Positions 9,595-19,307 of a DNA stretch of 64,000 nt are shown here, piece by piece. Source of the DNA: Bacteroidia bacterium (GTDB lineage Bacteria > Bacteroidota > Ignavibacteria > SZUA-365). Where the stretch lies: the NCBI GenBank assembly GCA_027493955.1, contig JAOSJT010000001.1:3459131-3523130 (forward strand). The letters are read 5' to 3'. Made by a program: the position numbers and the translations under genes. Numbering within the stretch: the first letter of the stretch is position 1; each line of letters opens with the position of its first letter. The notes beneath the pieces are model-generated. The model did no database searches. It was not told the origin of the DNA and was given only the letters and a program-made list of their open reading frames with translations.

Positions 9595-10989
9595 TCAGAC
9601 GTTCCACATCTCCGCCAATATTTCCGCGGTGCATTCCTCGACTTTCCGGTGAATTCTGCCCACCCAGTCCGCTTGCTCCGGTTTCATCAGCACACTCCGC
9701 AGTACGGTGGTCCATTCAGTGTCGGCGATAAGCTGCGGATAGCGTGACTGGATCAAATCACTTTTCACGCGAAATGTACTGAGGTACACTGCTTCCTGTG
9801 CGTCGCGCATGCTCCTGTCGAACAGTTGCGCGGATGCCGCACTGATGGCGCTGGCACTGAACGGCGCCGTGTTCGGGAAGTACACCACGATGTCCAGCTC
9901 GGGCTCCATCAAGAGGCACAGGGAGTCGGACACACGCAGCATATCGGCCCATTGCAGGGCCGCGCTCCTGCAACGACGCAAAACCGCGCCCAGGCCGCTT
10001 TGCGCTTCCAGAGGCAGCAAGCGCAGCGTAGTCCACAGCGCGGCGGCGGCAGCGCCGGCGCGCGAACATTCCAGACTGATTTCTCCGAGATGAAGTTCCT
10101 TTGACGTGAAATACGTGTACGGAGAATCATGCACATAAAAGCGTCCCACGTCAGGATCGCGGAAAAGCACACAACCGCAGCCGTACGGCTGCAAGCCGTG
10201 TTTGTGCGGGTCCACAACGATGCTGTCGCATTCCGCCAGACTTGCGTACACCTGGGGATGCACACCATTCTCCGCTTCATCGCCGATGAGGCGAAAGAAT
10301 CCGCCGTAGGCCGCGTCCGCATGAATACGGAAGCCGTGCCGGTCTCGTAAGCGCACGAGGGCGGGCAGTGGATCCAGTGCACCAAGACCCGTCGTGCCGA
10401 TTGTGGCAACCACCGCGCCGATGTCCTCGGACAGACAGAGCCGATCAAGCGCGAACGTATCCATGCGTCCATACGCATCGGAAGGCACCGCTATGCCGCG
10501 TATCCCAAGTACTTCGCACATGCGGCTGTGTGTGTAGTGACTTTGATCCGAATACGCCACGGCCTTTCCCGGCTGCAACTGTCGGCACACCCATAGTGCC
10601 TCGAGATTGGCAATCGTCCCGCTGCTGGTCAGGTGACCCAGATGCCTGTCGTACCCGAACATCGCTGCCAGTTCTCCGATAAGCTCTTTCTCGATCTGAC
10701 CGGTGGCCGGACCACCATCGAGCGCATGATTGTTGGGATTGATGAGCATGGCAGCCACGTACCCGAGCACCGCGGCGGGATGTGGCGGCTTGAGCATCTG
10801 TCCCGCATACATGGGATGGAAAAACGGATAGTTGTCTCGCAGGCGGTCCTGCAAAGCATCCACCGCGTCGAGCATATCATCGTGTCGCAGCGTCAGCGTA
10901 GCATCAACGCTGTAGTCCGGCCATCCCTTTTCCCAGTCCCGCTGCCTGTCGAGTATGTGCTGAAGTATGCTGCCCAGGTTTGTATCCAT
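9595..10989 (-). CDS. Pyridoxal-phosphate-dependent group II decarboxylase
   Basis: A 464-residue cytoplasmic enzyme of the aromatic-L-amino-acid/glutamate decarboxylase fold. Visible features are GHLTSSGTIANLEALW (cofactor phosphate region), SDQSHYTHSR (ring-stacking His), IHADAAYGG (Asp binding the pyridine nitrogen) and SIVVDPHKHG (Schiff-base Lys). The N-terminal FHPMYAGQMLKPPHPAAVLGYVAAMLINPNN matches the substrate-entry region of this class. The substrate could be tyrosine, aspartate, glutamate or another amino acid. It is divergent from galT, with their start codons about 90 bp apart, so the two promoters must overlap or abut. Confidence 0.88.
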   Translation of the reverse strand: MDTNLGSILQHILDRQRDWEKGWPDYSVDATLTLRHDDMLDAVDALQDRLRDNYPFFHPMYAGQMLKPPHPAAVLGYVAAMLINPNNHALDGGPATGQIEKELIGELAAMFGYDRHLGHLTSSGTIANLEALWVCRQLQPGKAVAYSDQSHYTHSRMCEVLGIRGIAVPSDAYGRMDTFALDRLCLSEDIGAVVATIGTTGLGALDPLPALVRLRDRHGFRIHADAAYGGFFRLIGDEAENGVHPQVYASLAECDSIVVDPHKHGLQPYGCGCVLFRDPDVGRFYVHDSPYTYFTSKELHLGEISLECSRAGAAAAALWTTLRLLPLEAQSGLGAVLRRCRSAALQWADMLRVSDSLCLLMEPELDIVVYFPNTAPFSASAISAASAQLFDRSMRDAQEAVYLSTFRVKSDLIQSRYPQLIADTEWTTVLRSVLMKPEQADWVGRIHRKVEECTAEILAEMWNV

Positions 10990-11081
10990 GTTTCCATTTC
11001 GTCTGTTGGTATTCCTTCAAAATATGGAATAATTTGCACCTGAATCCTGAAATTCTTCCATCTGCCCACGGAGCTGTCGTC

Positions 11082-12104
11082 ATGTCGGAATTCCGCCAGA
11101 ACTACGCGACCAGGGAATGGGTCATCATTGCGCCCGAACGTGCTCAGCGACCGGTGTCTCTCCCGGCTGCGGGCAATTCAACCATTGCTCCATCGCTACC
11201 GGAAACGCCCTGGAGCGCCGACTGTCCGTTCTGTCCCGGAAATGAGGAAAGAACAGATACCGAGCTCTGGCGCATGGAGGAGGACGGTGCATGGAGCATG
11301 CGATGCATTCGGAACAAGTTTTCCGCGCTCTCCATGGACAGCGAGCTGACACGTGCCGGAGTCGGACGCTTTCTGCGTGCGGGTAGTCACGGTCATGCGG
11401 AAGTCATTATCGAATCACCACTGCACAACTGCTCTCCCGCGGACTTCGATCTTCCAAGGATGGAGGCACTGCTGGGTCTGTACCTTCGCAGAATGACGGA
11501 AATCAGCAAGCTGCCCGATATCGCTCTTGTGATGCTGTTCCGCAATCATGGCACTGCTGCCGGAACCTCACTCCCGCATCCACATTCGCAGCTGATCGCC
11601 TCGCCCATCATTCCTCCGCACATCCGCGATCCCATACAAAAGGCGATGCAGCATTACGATACCTGGGGGAGTTGCGTGTATTGCGACATTCTCGATGAAG
11701 AACTATCGCAGAACGACCGCATCATATCTGAAAACGAGCATACGGTGGCCTTCTGTCCGTACGCTTCCCGCACACCGTACGAAATTCGGATCTATCCGCG
11801 GAGACATAACGCTTCGTATACCTGGGTCCATTCCGCGGAAATTGGAGGGATCGCCCGGATTCTTCTCAATGCTCTTGGCGCCCTGCACACCGTGCTCGAC
11901 AATCCCTCGTACAATCTGCTTCTCCGCACCTCCCCTATTGGTGATGAGGACGTCCGTTATCTGCACTGGTATTTCGTTATCGTCCCCCGGATCTCCACAC
12001 CCGCCGGGTTCGAGATGGGCAGTGGTATTTACATCAATCCTATGCCGCCCGAATTATGCGCAAAGCAACTCCGTGCTGCAAGCTTCGCCCGGTACGGTTC
12101 CTGA
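11082..12104 (+). CDS. galT: Galactose-1-phosphate uridylyltransferase
   Basis: A 340-residue HIT-superfamily enzyme of the Leloir pathway. It swaps UMP between UDP-glucose and galactose-1-phosphate. The GalT active-site H-P-H-S-Q is at residues 166-170 (LPHPHSQLIA). Zn-binding CxxC pairs are present in CPFCPGNEERT and SCVYCDI, and the usual beginning MSEFRQNYATREWVIIAPERAQRP supports the ATG at 11082 rather than the upstream extension to 10980. Its length is normal for the bacterial family. No galK or galE lies nearby, so it is a lone member of the pathway here. Related nucleotidyltransferases (COG1085) with other sugar phosphates cannot be excluded. Confidence 0.85.
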   Translation: MSEFRQNYATREWVIIAPERAQRPVSLPAAGNSTIAPSLPETPWSADCPFCPGNEERTDTELWRMEEDGAWSMRCIRNKFSALSMDSELTRAGVGRFLRAGSHGHAEVIIESPLHNCSPADFDLPRMEALLGLYLRRMTEISKLPDIALVMLFRNHGTAAGTSLPHPHSQLIASPIIPPHIRDPIQKAMQHYDTWGSCVYCDILDEELSQNDRIISENEHTVAFCPYASRTPYEIRIYPRRHNASYTWVHSAEIGGIARILLNALGALHTVLDNPSYNLLLRTSPIGDEDVRYLHWYFVIVPRISTPAGFEMGSGIYINPMPPELCAKQLRAASFARYGS

Positions 12105-12173
12105 ATGCGACTACAGGCTGAAGCGTCTGCGATCCTGATTCGTGAGACAGATATTCGCCGCTGTGCGGTCCGT

Positions 12174-12211
12174 CACGCACGATCCGTCCGGCAAAACGCC
12201 GGACGGTGCGT
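12174..12211 (+). terminator. Hairpin downstream of galT, probable terminator
   Basis: About 70 bp after the galT stop there is a 9-bp GC stem (CCGTCCGGC / GCCGGACGG) with an AAAAC loop, extended by ACGCA/TGCGT flanks. It has no strong T-run, so it could also serve the convergent transposase-like gene or be a recombinational hairpin. Confidence 0.45.
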
Positions 12212-12281
12212 TCTATGCCACCAGCACCGTGATTGCAGGATGCGTCCTCTCTCCTCCGAAACGACGCGCTCGAAACAGCAT

Positions 12282-12315
12282 GCCCATCGGAAACGGCACG
12301 CCCATCGGAAACGGC
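12282..12315. repeat. Short tandem duplication near the RAYT-like gene
   Basis: Two perfect copies of GCCCATCGGAAACGGC with an 18-bp period, at 12282-12297 and 12300-12315, just beyond the 3' end of the transposase-like gene. Too short to assign; noted because RAYT genes are often flanked by repeats. Confidence 0.6.
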
Positions 12316-12337
12316 CGCCATTGAACTCGATGGGCGG

Positions 12338-12943
12338 TCAATCGCCTTTCTCGCCTCTCCACTCCCACGCATCGGGCGTCGCAACAAGACCCGCCCGCAC
12401 CGGTTCCTGGCGCAGGTAGCGGAGTGTACGTTCGATATCGCTTCCTTCTTCGAGAGTATGGATATGAGTGTCTCCTTCCCATATTGGTGAGTACACCCGC
12501 AAGGATTGACGAATCCGGTATGCCACCGGCATTTTCAGCGCATCGGCCACATGCAGCATAGCGGGTGCGGGTGCGTCGTTGTGCAGGCGTTGTGCGAGCA
12601 CATGAATATGCGTGGGCAGCAGAACCCACGATCGCACGGAGCACAGCACACCGTCCATGTCGCGCAGCGTCCGTTTCGCGGATGCGGCGACATCGGGGTG
12701 TTCCAGCCATCGGGGGCCCGGAGAATGGTCCAGAGTGAGGTCCCAGTATGCGAACAACTCTGCGAGGCGTTGCGCGTCAGGATTGTGGATGCTGTCCGCA
12801 TCGCGCCGCAGTCGGTACTCTAGCAGCTTTTCGCGCGCGGAAAAAGGAATGGAATGTGTGAGCCGTACGGTGATGAGGGCTTGCTCACCTGCACGGGGCT
12901 TCATCAACACATGCTCAAAATAGCGTTGATCCATCGTAGCCAT
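12338..12943 (-). CDS. REP-associated (Y1/IS200-like) transposase relative, catalytic Tyr apparently lost
   Basis: A 201-residue protein with the Y1-transposase layout. VRSWVLLPTHIHVLAQR matches the HUH motif (usual form VVMPNHVHLL, so H-I-H is retained). TLRYLRQEPVRAGLVATPDAWEW matches the family's C-terminal 'Y-I-x-x-N-P-V-R-A-G-L-V....Y.W'. Between them the family normally has W-Q-x-x-Y-Y-D-H-V; here the line reads IWEGDTHIHTLEEGSD, so the catalytic Tyr position is Thr or His. RAYT proteins nick single-stranded REP hairpins. This one may be inactive or domesticated. No IS ends are visible, and it is a lone gene between galT and the DUF3788-like gene. Confidence 0.7.
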   Translation of the reverse strand: MATMDQRYFEHVLMKPRAGEQALITVRLTHSIPFSAREKLLEYRLRRDADSIHNPDAQRLAELFAYWDLTLDHSPGPRWLEHPDVAASAKRTLRDMDGVLCSVRSWVLLPTHIHVLAQRLHNDAPAPAMLHVADALKMPVAYRIRQSLRVYSPIWEGDTHIHTLEEGSDIERTLRYLRQEPVRAGLVATPDAWEWRGEKGD

Positions 12944-12973
12944 GATACGCTCCCTGATTCATGGTGTGAAAGG

Positions 12974-12997
12974 ATGCGGCGCCTTATCCGGCGCCGC
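12974..12997 (-). terminator. GC hairpin after the DUF3788-like gene
   Basis: A perfect 9-bp stem TGCGGCGCC / GGCGCCGCA with a 6-nt loop. On the minus strand it is followed by TCCTTTC, about 80 bp after the stop of the DUF3788-like gene. It is also upstream of the RAYT-like start, so it could end the purC operon. Confidence 0.5.
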
Positions 12998-13075
12998 AGT
13001 GGTCAATACAAGGGAAATTCGGACGAAAAGCGTCCCGGCACAATCCCATTCGGGACGACCGCACACGGGAGTGAC

Positions 13076-13597
13076 CTATCGGTCCGAAGTTTTTTTCCGA
13101 AGATCGGCGATTTTCATTTCCATCAGCGGCACAAGCGCCAGTACATCCTCGGACTTGTGCAGGTGAAAAGTGACCCATGTTGTTTTGACGGAGGGTTTGC
13201 TGTTCTCGAAGGCTTTCAGCAGCATGGGGGTCAATGTTTTCAACGAGCGATATTCTTCCAACTGTGCGTCGGGAATGCTGAGAGTGACGGTGAAATACCC
13301 CTTGTAGAAGTGCAGTACGCACACCACCCGTGCCTTGAACGAGCCGCGATAGCCCCACCCCTCGTCCGTAGCATACCACTGCATCCCCCAGTTGATGCCA
13401 GGCTCGATCAGCTCAAGTTGATGCTCGAAGCGCTTGAGTTCGATAGCCGGGAGCACACCGAGCAGAATGTCTATCTCGGGTCTCGTCGGCGGATGCTTCG
13501 CATCATTGAAAGGAAGTTTGGGACGAACGGATTCCTCCCGCCGTGGATAAACGGGATAATCCGGCTGTTCTTTGCGTCGACGTGCGTGGGCTGTCAC
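13076..13597 (-). CDS. DUF3788-like protein translationally coupled to purC
   Basis: A 173-residue protein. The open frame extends back into purC but has no ATG there after the overlap. A GTG at 13597 overlaps the purC TGA in the sequence GTGA, with GAGGAA just upstream, so I use it as the start. The body has PTRPEIDILLGVLPAIELKRFEHQ, then a W-rich segment (GINWGMQWYATDEGWGYRGSFKARVVCVLHFYKGYFTVTLSIP). This resembles DUF3788 ('...W..W.....GW..K......L......F.V'), a family with no known reaction. The C-terminus is lysine-rich. The 4-bp overlap implies co-translation with purC, but a role in purine synthesis is not otherwise indicated. Confidence 0.6.
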   Translation of the reverse strand: MTAHARRRKEQPDYPVYPRREESVRPKLPFNDAKHPPTRPEIDILLGVLPAIELKRFEHQLELIEPGINWGMQWYATDEGWGYRGSFKARVVCVLHFYKGYFTVTLSIPDAQLEEYRSLKTLTPMLLKAFENSKPSVKTTWVTFHLHKSEDVLALVPLMEMKIADLRKKTSDR

Positions 13598-14484
13598 AGG
13601 AGTGTCAATTCCTCGCCGGTGATGAGACGATACGCCTCGATGTACTTCTCCGACGTTTTTGCGATGACATCCGCAGGCAAAGATGGTGCTGGCGGCGTTT
13701 TGTCCCAATTCACGGATTCGAGGTAATCCCTCACGTACTGCTTGTCGAAACTCGGCTGGGATTTACCGGGTTCGTAGCCGTCCATGGGCCAGAAACGGGA
13801 TGAATCGGGCGTCAGCGCCTCGTCGATGAGAATCAACTCTTCGCCGTCGAAGCCGAATTCGAACTTGGTATCCGCGATGATGATATCGTGTCCGAGCGCA
13901 TATTCACGCGCTGAACTGTACAGCGCTATGCTCAGGTCGCGCGCCTTTTCTGCCGCTTCGCGACCGACGATGGCGGCCGCCTGCTCGAAGTCGATGTTTT
14001 CGTCGTGCCCCACCTCTGCCTTGGTGGACGGAGTGAACAGCGGCTCCGGCAAACGCGATCCGTCCACGAGTCCGTCGGGCAACGCAATGCCGCACACGCT
14101 GCCGGTCTTGCGGTATTCCTTGAGTCCTGACCCGGTGAGATAGCCGCGAACCACGCATTCAATGGCAAGCGGACGAGTCTTACGCACCAGCATGCTGCGT
14201 CCGCGAAGCTGCTCCGCATAGGGCGCACAAGCGGCGGGATATTCGTCGGTATTCATGGTGATGAGATGATTGCGCACGATATGCCCGGTTTTCTCGAACC
14301 AGAAGCGGGAAATAGTGTTCAACACCACCCCTTTCGCCGGAATAGGATCGGGGAGGACCACGTCAAAAGCTGAAAGCCGGTCCGTGGCAACGATCAACAA
14401 CGCATCGCCGAGGTCATATACATCGCGGACCTTGCCGCGCCTGAACAAAGGAAGATCAAAGTTGGTCTCTGAAATGGCTTGCAT
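13594..14484 (-). CDS. purC: Phosphoribosylaminoimidazole-succinocarboxamide (SAICAR) synthase
   Basis: A 296-residue ATP-dependent enzyme of de novo purine synthesis that joins CAIR and aspartate. Hallmarks are LFRRGKVRDVYDLGDALLIVATDRLSAFDVVLPDPIPAKG (ATP-binding N-lobe), KTRPLAIECVVRGYLTGSGLKEY, and later HDIIIADTKFEFGFDGEELILIDEALTPDSSRFW. The start at 14484 (MQAISETNFDLP) has CGGAGC upstream and matches the family's N-terminus; the longer frame to 14586 runs towards the tRNA terminator. Length and motifs correspond to the eukaryote-like/long PurC subgroup. It lies downstream of tRNA-Arg and its terminator and is coupled by a 4-bp overlap to the DUF3788-like gene. Confidence 0.95.
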   Translation of the reverse strand: MQAISETNFDLPLFRRGKVRDVYDLGDALLIVATDRLSAFDVVLPDPIPAKGVVLNTISRFWFEKTGHIVRNHLITMNTDEYPAACAPYAEQLRGRSMLVRKTRPLAIECVVRGYLTGSGLKEYRKTGSVCGIALPDGLVDGSRLPEPLFTPSTKAEVGHDENIDFEQAAAIVGREAAEKARDLSIALYSSAREYALGHDIIIADTKFEFGFDGEELILIDEALTPDSSRFWPMDGYEPGKSQPSFDKQYVRDYLESVNWDKTPPAPSLPADVIAKTSEKYIEAYRLITGEELTLL

Positions 14485-14536
14485 GACGCGCTCCGAAAAG
14501 GAATGGTGAGTGTGTGTCAGTGTGTGTTCATCGGGG

Positions 14537-14571
14537 GCAAAAACAGCAAATCCCTTGAACAAGGGATTTGC
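14537..14571 (-). terminator. Rho-independent terminator of tRNA-Arg
   Basis: A perfect 11-bp stem (GCAAATCCCTT / AAGGGATTTGC) with a 4-nt loop. On the minus strand it is followed by TGTTTTTGCC, starting 7 bp past the tRNA 3' end. This separates the tRNA transcript from purC. Confidence 0.85.
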
Positions 14572-14577
14572 CTGCTG

Positions 14578-14651
14578 CGCGCCCACAGGGACTCGAACCC
14601 CAAACCTCCTGATCCGTAGTCAGGTGCTCTATCCAATTAAGCTATGGGCGC
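14578..14651 (-). tRNA. tRNA-Arg (anticodon ACG)
   Basis: A 74-nt cloverleaf on the minus strand. The 7-bp acceptor pairs GCGCCCA with TGGGCGC, with discriminator G and no encoded CCA. The D-arm contains AGCTTAATTGGATAGAGC. The anticodon stem CCTGA/TCAGG encloses the loop CTACGGA, giving anticodon ACG. The T-arm is GGGTTCGAACCCC. It is the only tRNA I find in the window. Confidence 0.95.
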
Positions 14652-14711
14652 TTCTATTGGAGATTTACAATGTACAAAACGTGTGGAGAAAAAACAAACC
14701 ACAGGCACCAT

Positions 14712-14774
14712 AGAAAAGACAGAAAGCACAGAAACAGAAAAGACAGAAAGCACAGAAACAGAAAAGACAGAAAC
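14712..14774. repeat. 24-bp purine-rich tandem repeat
   Basis: Two perfect 24-bp copies (14712-14735, 14736-14759) and a truncated third copy, each AGAAAAGACAGA followed by AAGCACAGAAAC. Degenerate copies of AGAAAAGACAGA recur to ~14806. The repeat fills the 334-bp space between tRNA-Arg and the saccharopine-dehydrogenase-like gene. The basic, K/R/H-rich open frame across it is a by-product of the repeat. I see no gene in this gap. Confidence 0.85.
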
Positions 14775-14985
14775 TATAGAGATCGCGGAAACAACAGAAA
14801 AGACAGAATGACTGTCTACAGAGGGACAATCAGAACCTGCATGGCGAAATACGTTGATGCATTGAGAATGCGCCGCCGAAACTTCGCACGCGACGGCCAT
14901 GCTCACGGTTTTGATGCCATTTTCTTTTTTTGGGCTATCGCTGCAAATCCGATCGTTCTCCGCCGAAGCCGGAGCAGGAAGCGAA

Positions 14986-16119
14986 CTAAGAGGGATGCAC
15001 CGAATGACTGAACTGTATACCGCGGTCGGTCAACCCCTGCAGAAGGGCGTCGTACACCGTCTTTTCGGCACCCAGATACTCCGGCGGTGAGATGCCGATG
15101 CGCCGATACGTCCCGTTGGCGACGAGACGCGCGGCTACGGCGCAGGTGTAGCCGGTGGTGCGGGCCATGGAGGTGGTGTGCGTTTCCGTATCATAATGAT
15201 CGAGAAGATCAAACACATGGCGCTCCGTCTTTCCTCCCTTCTCTCCGAAGATTTCGACGCGCATCACGGACAGATCGCGCTCGCCCTCGCGAAGCTCCCA
15301 GGCAGGGAAGAGCAGCCTGGCTGTCACATCCAGCGGTACGACACTGACGCCGTTCACTTCCACCACCTCTTTGGAGAAAAATCCCGTGTCACGCATCGCA
15401 CGCATCAGCGCCACATGTCCCGGATAGCGCAGGGTTTTCTCTTTCATATTCGGCGCGTTCATGGTAACCGCCAGAGTGCGCAGTCCGTCGGAATTGAAGG
15501 CCTCCAGCGTACCGACGCCCGGCAGATCCACTTCTTCCACTTCGCTCAGGGCGGGACGCACGACAAGCGCGCCGCGTTCGATGAAGCGTGCCGGACGTGT
15601 GTATTCTTCTATCACGTCTATCGGCGAAAACACCGCCGCGTACTCGTAGGGCTTACGCCGCACCACGGGCAAACCGCCGACAAGACAGAGAAATGTGTCG
15701 ATCGAATCCAGCTCTTCGTTGAGCCGACCGTAGAGGATATTGCCGAGCCCGGGCGCGAGTCCACAATCCACCACGGCGGTTACGTGGTGTTCCCTGGCGA
15801 GAGCGTCCAGTTCAAACGGGTCCTCAGGGAAGAAGGCGATGTCAACGACATTTTTTCCCGCCAGTATTGCGCGTTTCAGCGTGTTGAAACCCATGAAGCC
15901 GGGGACGGCGCCGATGACGAGATCCGCACCGGCGAGCAGCGTATCCAAAACGCCTTCGTCGGCGAGATCCGCTTGCGTGACGGCGAGGCCATGCCGGCGA
16001 CAGCGGTCCAGCGAAGCCGTGGAGCGATCGGCGACGGTTATGGAGAAGTCTTTGTCCTTCGCGAGATCACGGGCGATGGCGGAACCGACGAGTCCGCCTC
16101 CGAGCACAAGAATGTTCAT
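14986..16119 (-). CDS. Saccharopine dehydrogenase-like NAD(P)-dependent oxidoreductase
   Basis: A 377-residue enzyme beginning MNILVLGGGLVGSAIARDLAKD, a Rossmann GxGxxG dinucleotide site. VDIAFFPEDPFELDALAREH and VVDCGLAPGLGNILYGRL follow, the pattern of the saccharopine-dehydrogenase/lysine-6-dehydrogenase family. The C-terminal part has FDLLDHYDTETHTTSMARTTGYTCAVAARLV. It probably acts on lysine or a related amino acid, but lysine dehydrogenase, saccharopine reductase and carboxynorspermidine-type activities cannot be separated by eye. Its ATG overlaps the stop of the upstream Ycf48-like gene (ATGA), so the two are translationally coupled. Confidence 0.82.
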   Translation of the reverse strand: MNILVLGGGLVGSAIARDLAKDKDFSITVADRSTASLDRCRRHGLAVTQADLADEGVLDTLLAGADLVIGAVPGFMGFNTLKRAILAGKNVVDIAFFPEDPFELDALAREHHVTAVVDCGLAPGLGNILYGRLNEELDSIDTFLCLVGGLPVVRRKPYEYAAVFSPIDVIEEYTRPARFIERGALVVRPALSEVEEVDLPGVGTLEAFNSDGLRTLAVTMNAPNMKEKTLRYPGHVALMRAMRDTGFFSKEVVEVNGVSVVPLDVTARLLFPAWELREGERDLSVMRVEIFGEKGGKTERHVFDLLDHYDTETHTTSMARTTGYTCAVAARLVANGTYRRIGISPPEYLGAEKTVYDALLQGLTDRGIQFSHSVHPS

Positions 16120-17102
16120 GGCGCTTCCTCCTCGTTGTTGTCCTTTGCATCCGGCGAGGGAGGGAGTTCACCCGCGCCGATGGATCGTAGTCGGAAAATC
16201 GCTCCCTGGTCACCCACCGCGACAGCCGCGCCGTTGGGAAGGAAGGTGATGGCGTTGACGCTCTTTGTATCGGGCACGTCATGCAGTTTCCAGACAAGGT
16301 TGGCGTCGCGTCCGCGTACGATGGCGCCGCGCCGGCCGACGGCCCAGCCCGTACCTGTGCTGTCGAACTGTATCATGGAATAGTCGCTCTGATATGACGT
16401 ATGCTGCTGCCAGGTTTTTCCCGCATCGGTCGTGTGCATGATAAGACCCTGAAAACCTGCGAGCCAACATTCCTGCGCCGATCGAGCCGCCAGCGTGGTG
16501 ACAGGGAGAAAGGTATCGAGCTTCTGCTCCTGCCAGCTTTCTCCTCCGTCAACGCTGCGCCAGAGTTTGCGCTGCATTGTGGCCATCCATCCGTGTCGCT
16601 CGTCGGCGAAGCTGATGCTACCGAGCATAAAGTCGGTACCGGTCTTGATGGTTTTCCAGGTGTCGCCCATGTCCGTGGATTTCAGCACTATTCCTTCCTC
16701 GCCGCACAGCCAGACAGTGGAGCCCACGACGCTCATGCCGGGGAAATTGAGATCGAGCTGAACGGGAAGGGCATGCCAGGATTCACCGCGGTCGGTGGTG
16801 CGCACCACGCTTCCGCGAAAACCCGCCGCTATGCCGGTGCTGTCATTGAAAAAATGCACGTTGCGCAGGGCATATTGATCCGCGGTGAGCTTCTGCTTCC
16901 AGGTAAATCCCCCATCGGTGCTTTTGAGAATAGCACCGAAGTCACCGACGATGTAGCCGTGCAGACTGTCGACAAAGGTCACGTCCCAGAGAGGAAAGAG
17001 GGTTCTAACGGAAATGCGCTCCCAGGTACCGACGGTTTGCGCTGTGGCGGGTAGCGAAAGCAGCAGGAGAAGAGCAATGGCTGTGGAGACAAGACGTTTC
17101 AT
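16116..17102 (-). CDS. Exported Ycf48-like beta-propeller protein
   Basis: A 328-residue protein starting MKRLVSTAIALLLLLSLPATAQT, a clear signal peptide; the ORF's ~75-residue upstream extension is not used. The mature part is a series of ~45-residue repeats with the Ycf48/HCF136 and Asp-box signature: ILKSTDGGFTWKQ, VVRTTDRGESWHA, VLKSTDMGDTWKT, LWRSVDGGESWQE, IMHTTDAGKTWQQ, then GRDANLVW. Such propellers assist assembly of membrane complexes in phototrophs and occur widely in exported proteins of other bacteria. There is no T9SS domain, so it is probably periplasmic. It is first in a two-gene transcript with the saccharopine-dehydrogenase-like enzyme. Confidence 0.85.
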   Translation of the reverse strand: MKRLVSTAIALLLLLSLPATAQTVGTWERISVRTLFPLWDVTFVDSLHGYIVGDFGAILKSTDGGFTWKQKLTADQYALRNVHFFNDSTGIAAGFRGSVVRTTDRGESWHALPVQLDLNFPGMSVVGSTVWLCGEEGIVLKSTDMGDTWKTIKTGTDFMLGSISFADERHGWMATMQRKLWRSVDGGESWQEQKLDTFLPVTTLAARSAQECWLAGFQGLIMHTTDAGKTWQQHTSYQSDYSMIQFDSTGTGWAVGRRGAIVRGRDANLVWKLHDVPDTKSVNAITFLPNGAAVAVGDQGAIFRLRSIGAGELPPSPDAKDNNEEEAP

Positions 17103-17387
17103 TTGCACACACGATTCGTTCTGAGCAAGCGTTCGTGTCCAAAATATTCGGACGGTATGTCCAAGTAATCTACGGAGGAGGTCAGGGCGGAGCAAGGCCA
17201 TAGCACCGGGATCAGCAGACGGCATCAGCAGACGACGACGGGAGAGAGCAGACGCACCGCAGATGCATCTCGGAGCGACCGTCTCGTTTTCGAGCGTTTC
17301 GTTGCCTACGCGATGCGTGCCGATCAATCGATAATCGAGTTTTCAGGGATGGATGTGTGCCAGGGAATTCCGAGTATAAGACATCAA

Positions 17388-17418
17388 TTTTTTCTTCTCC
17401 ACGCACTTTGGTACTTTG
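17388..17418 (+). promoter_or_regulatory. Possible Bacteroidota-type promoter before the P5C dehydrogenase gene
   Basis: TACTTTG at 17412-17418 fits the TAnnTTTG -7 box, with a T-run about 20 bp upstream. It lies ~105 bp before the ATG in the 420-bp divergent space between the Ycf48-like and P5C dehydrogenase genes. Nothing else is recognisable in that space. Confidence 0.3.
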
Positions 17419-17522
17419 AAAGACGTGCGGAATTGCGATTTCCAGCCGCACGACACGAAACAGAGACGCTGAACAGGCGAGACAGTTCACCAGTCAGATA
17501 CACGCAACGCAGGAGTTATTTC

Positions 17523-19154
<1,632 letters not shown>

Positions 19155-19175
19155 TCTCTACCCGAATTGTTTGCG

Positions 19176-19203
19176 AAAGCCCCGCCGTGTGCGGGGCTTT
19201 TGC
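19176..19203 (+). terminator. Rho-independent terminator of the P5C dehydrogenase gene
   Basis: A perfect 10-bp stem AAAGCCCCGC / GCGGGGCTTT with a 5-nt loop and a short T-run, 22 bp after the stop codon. Confidence 0.9.
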
Positions 19204-19307
19204 GTTGAAAAATGTATGACGGCGTAATGCCATGGGGCCGAAACAGGCGCGGGATCGGATCCGGGGCCCGGGCAGAAACGCAGCGCTCCCGCATTCGGCG
19301 CGTTGCT

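Noticed and set aside
14670-15011. 113-codon K/R/H-rich plus-strand frame
   Set aside because: It is the translation of the 24-bp tandem repeat and has no start signal.
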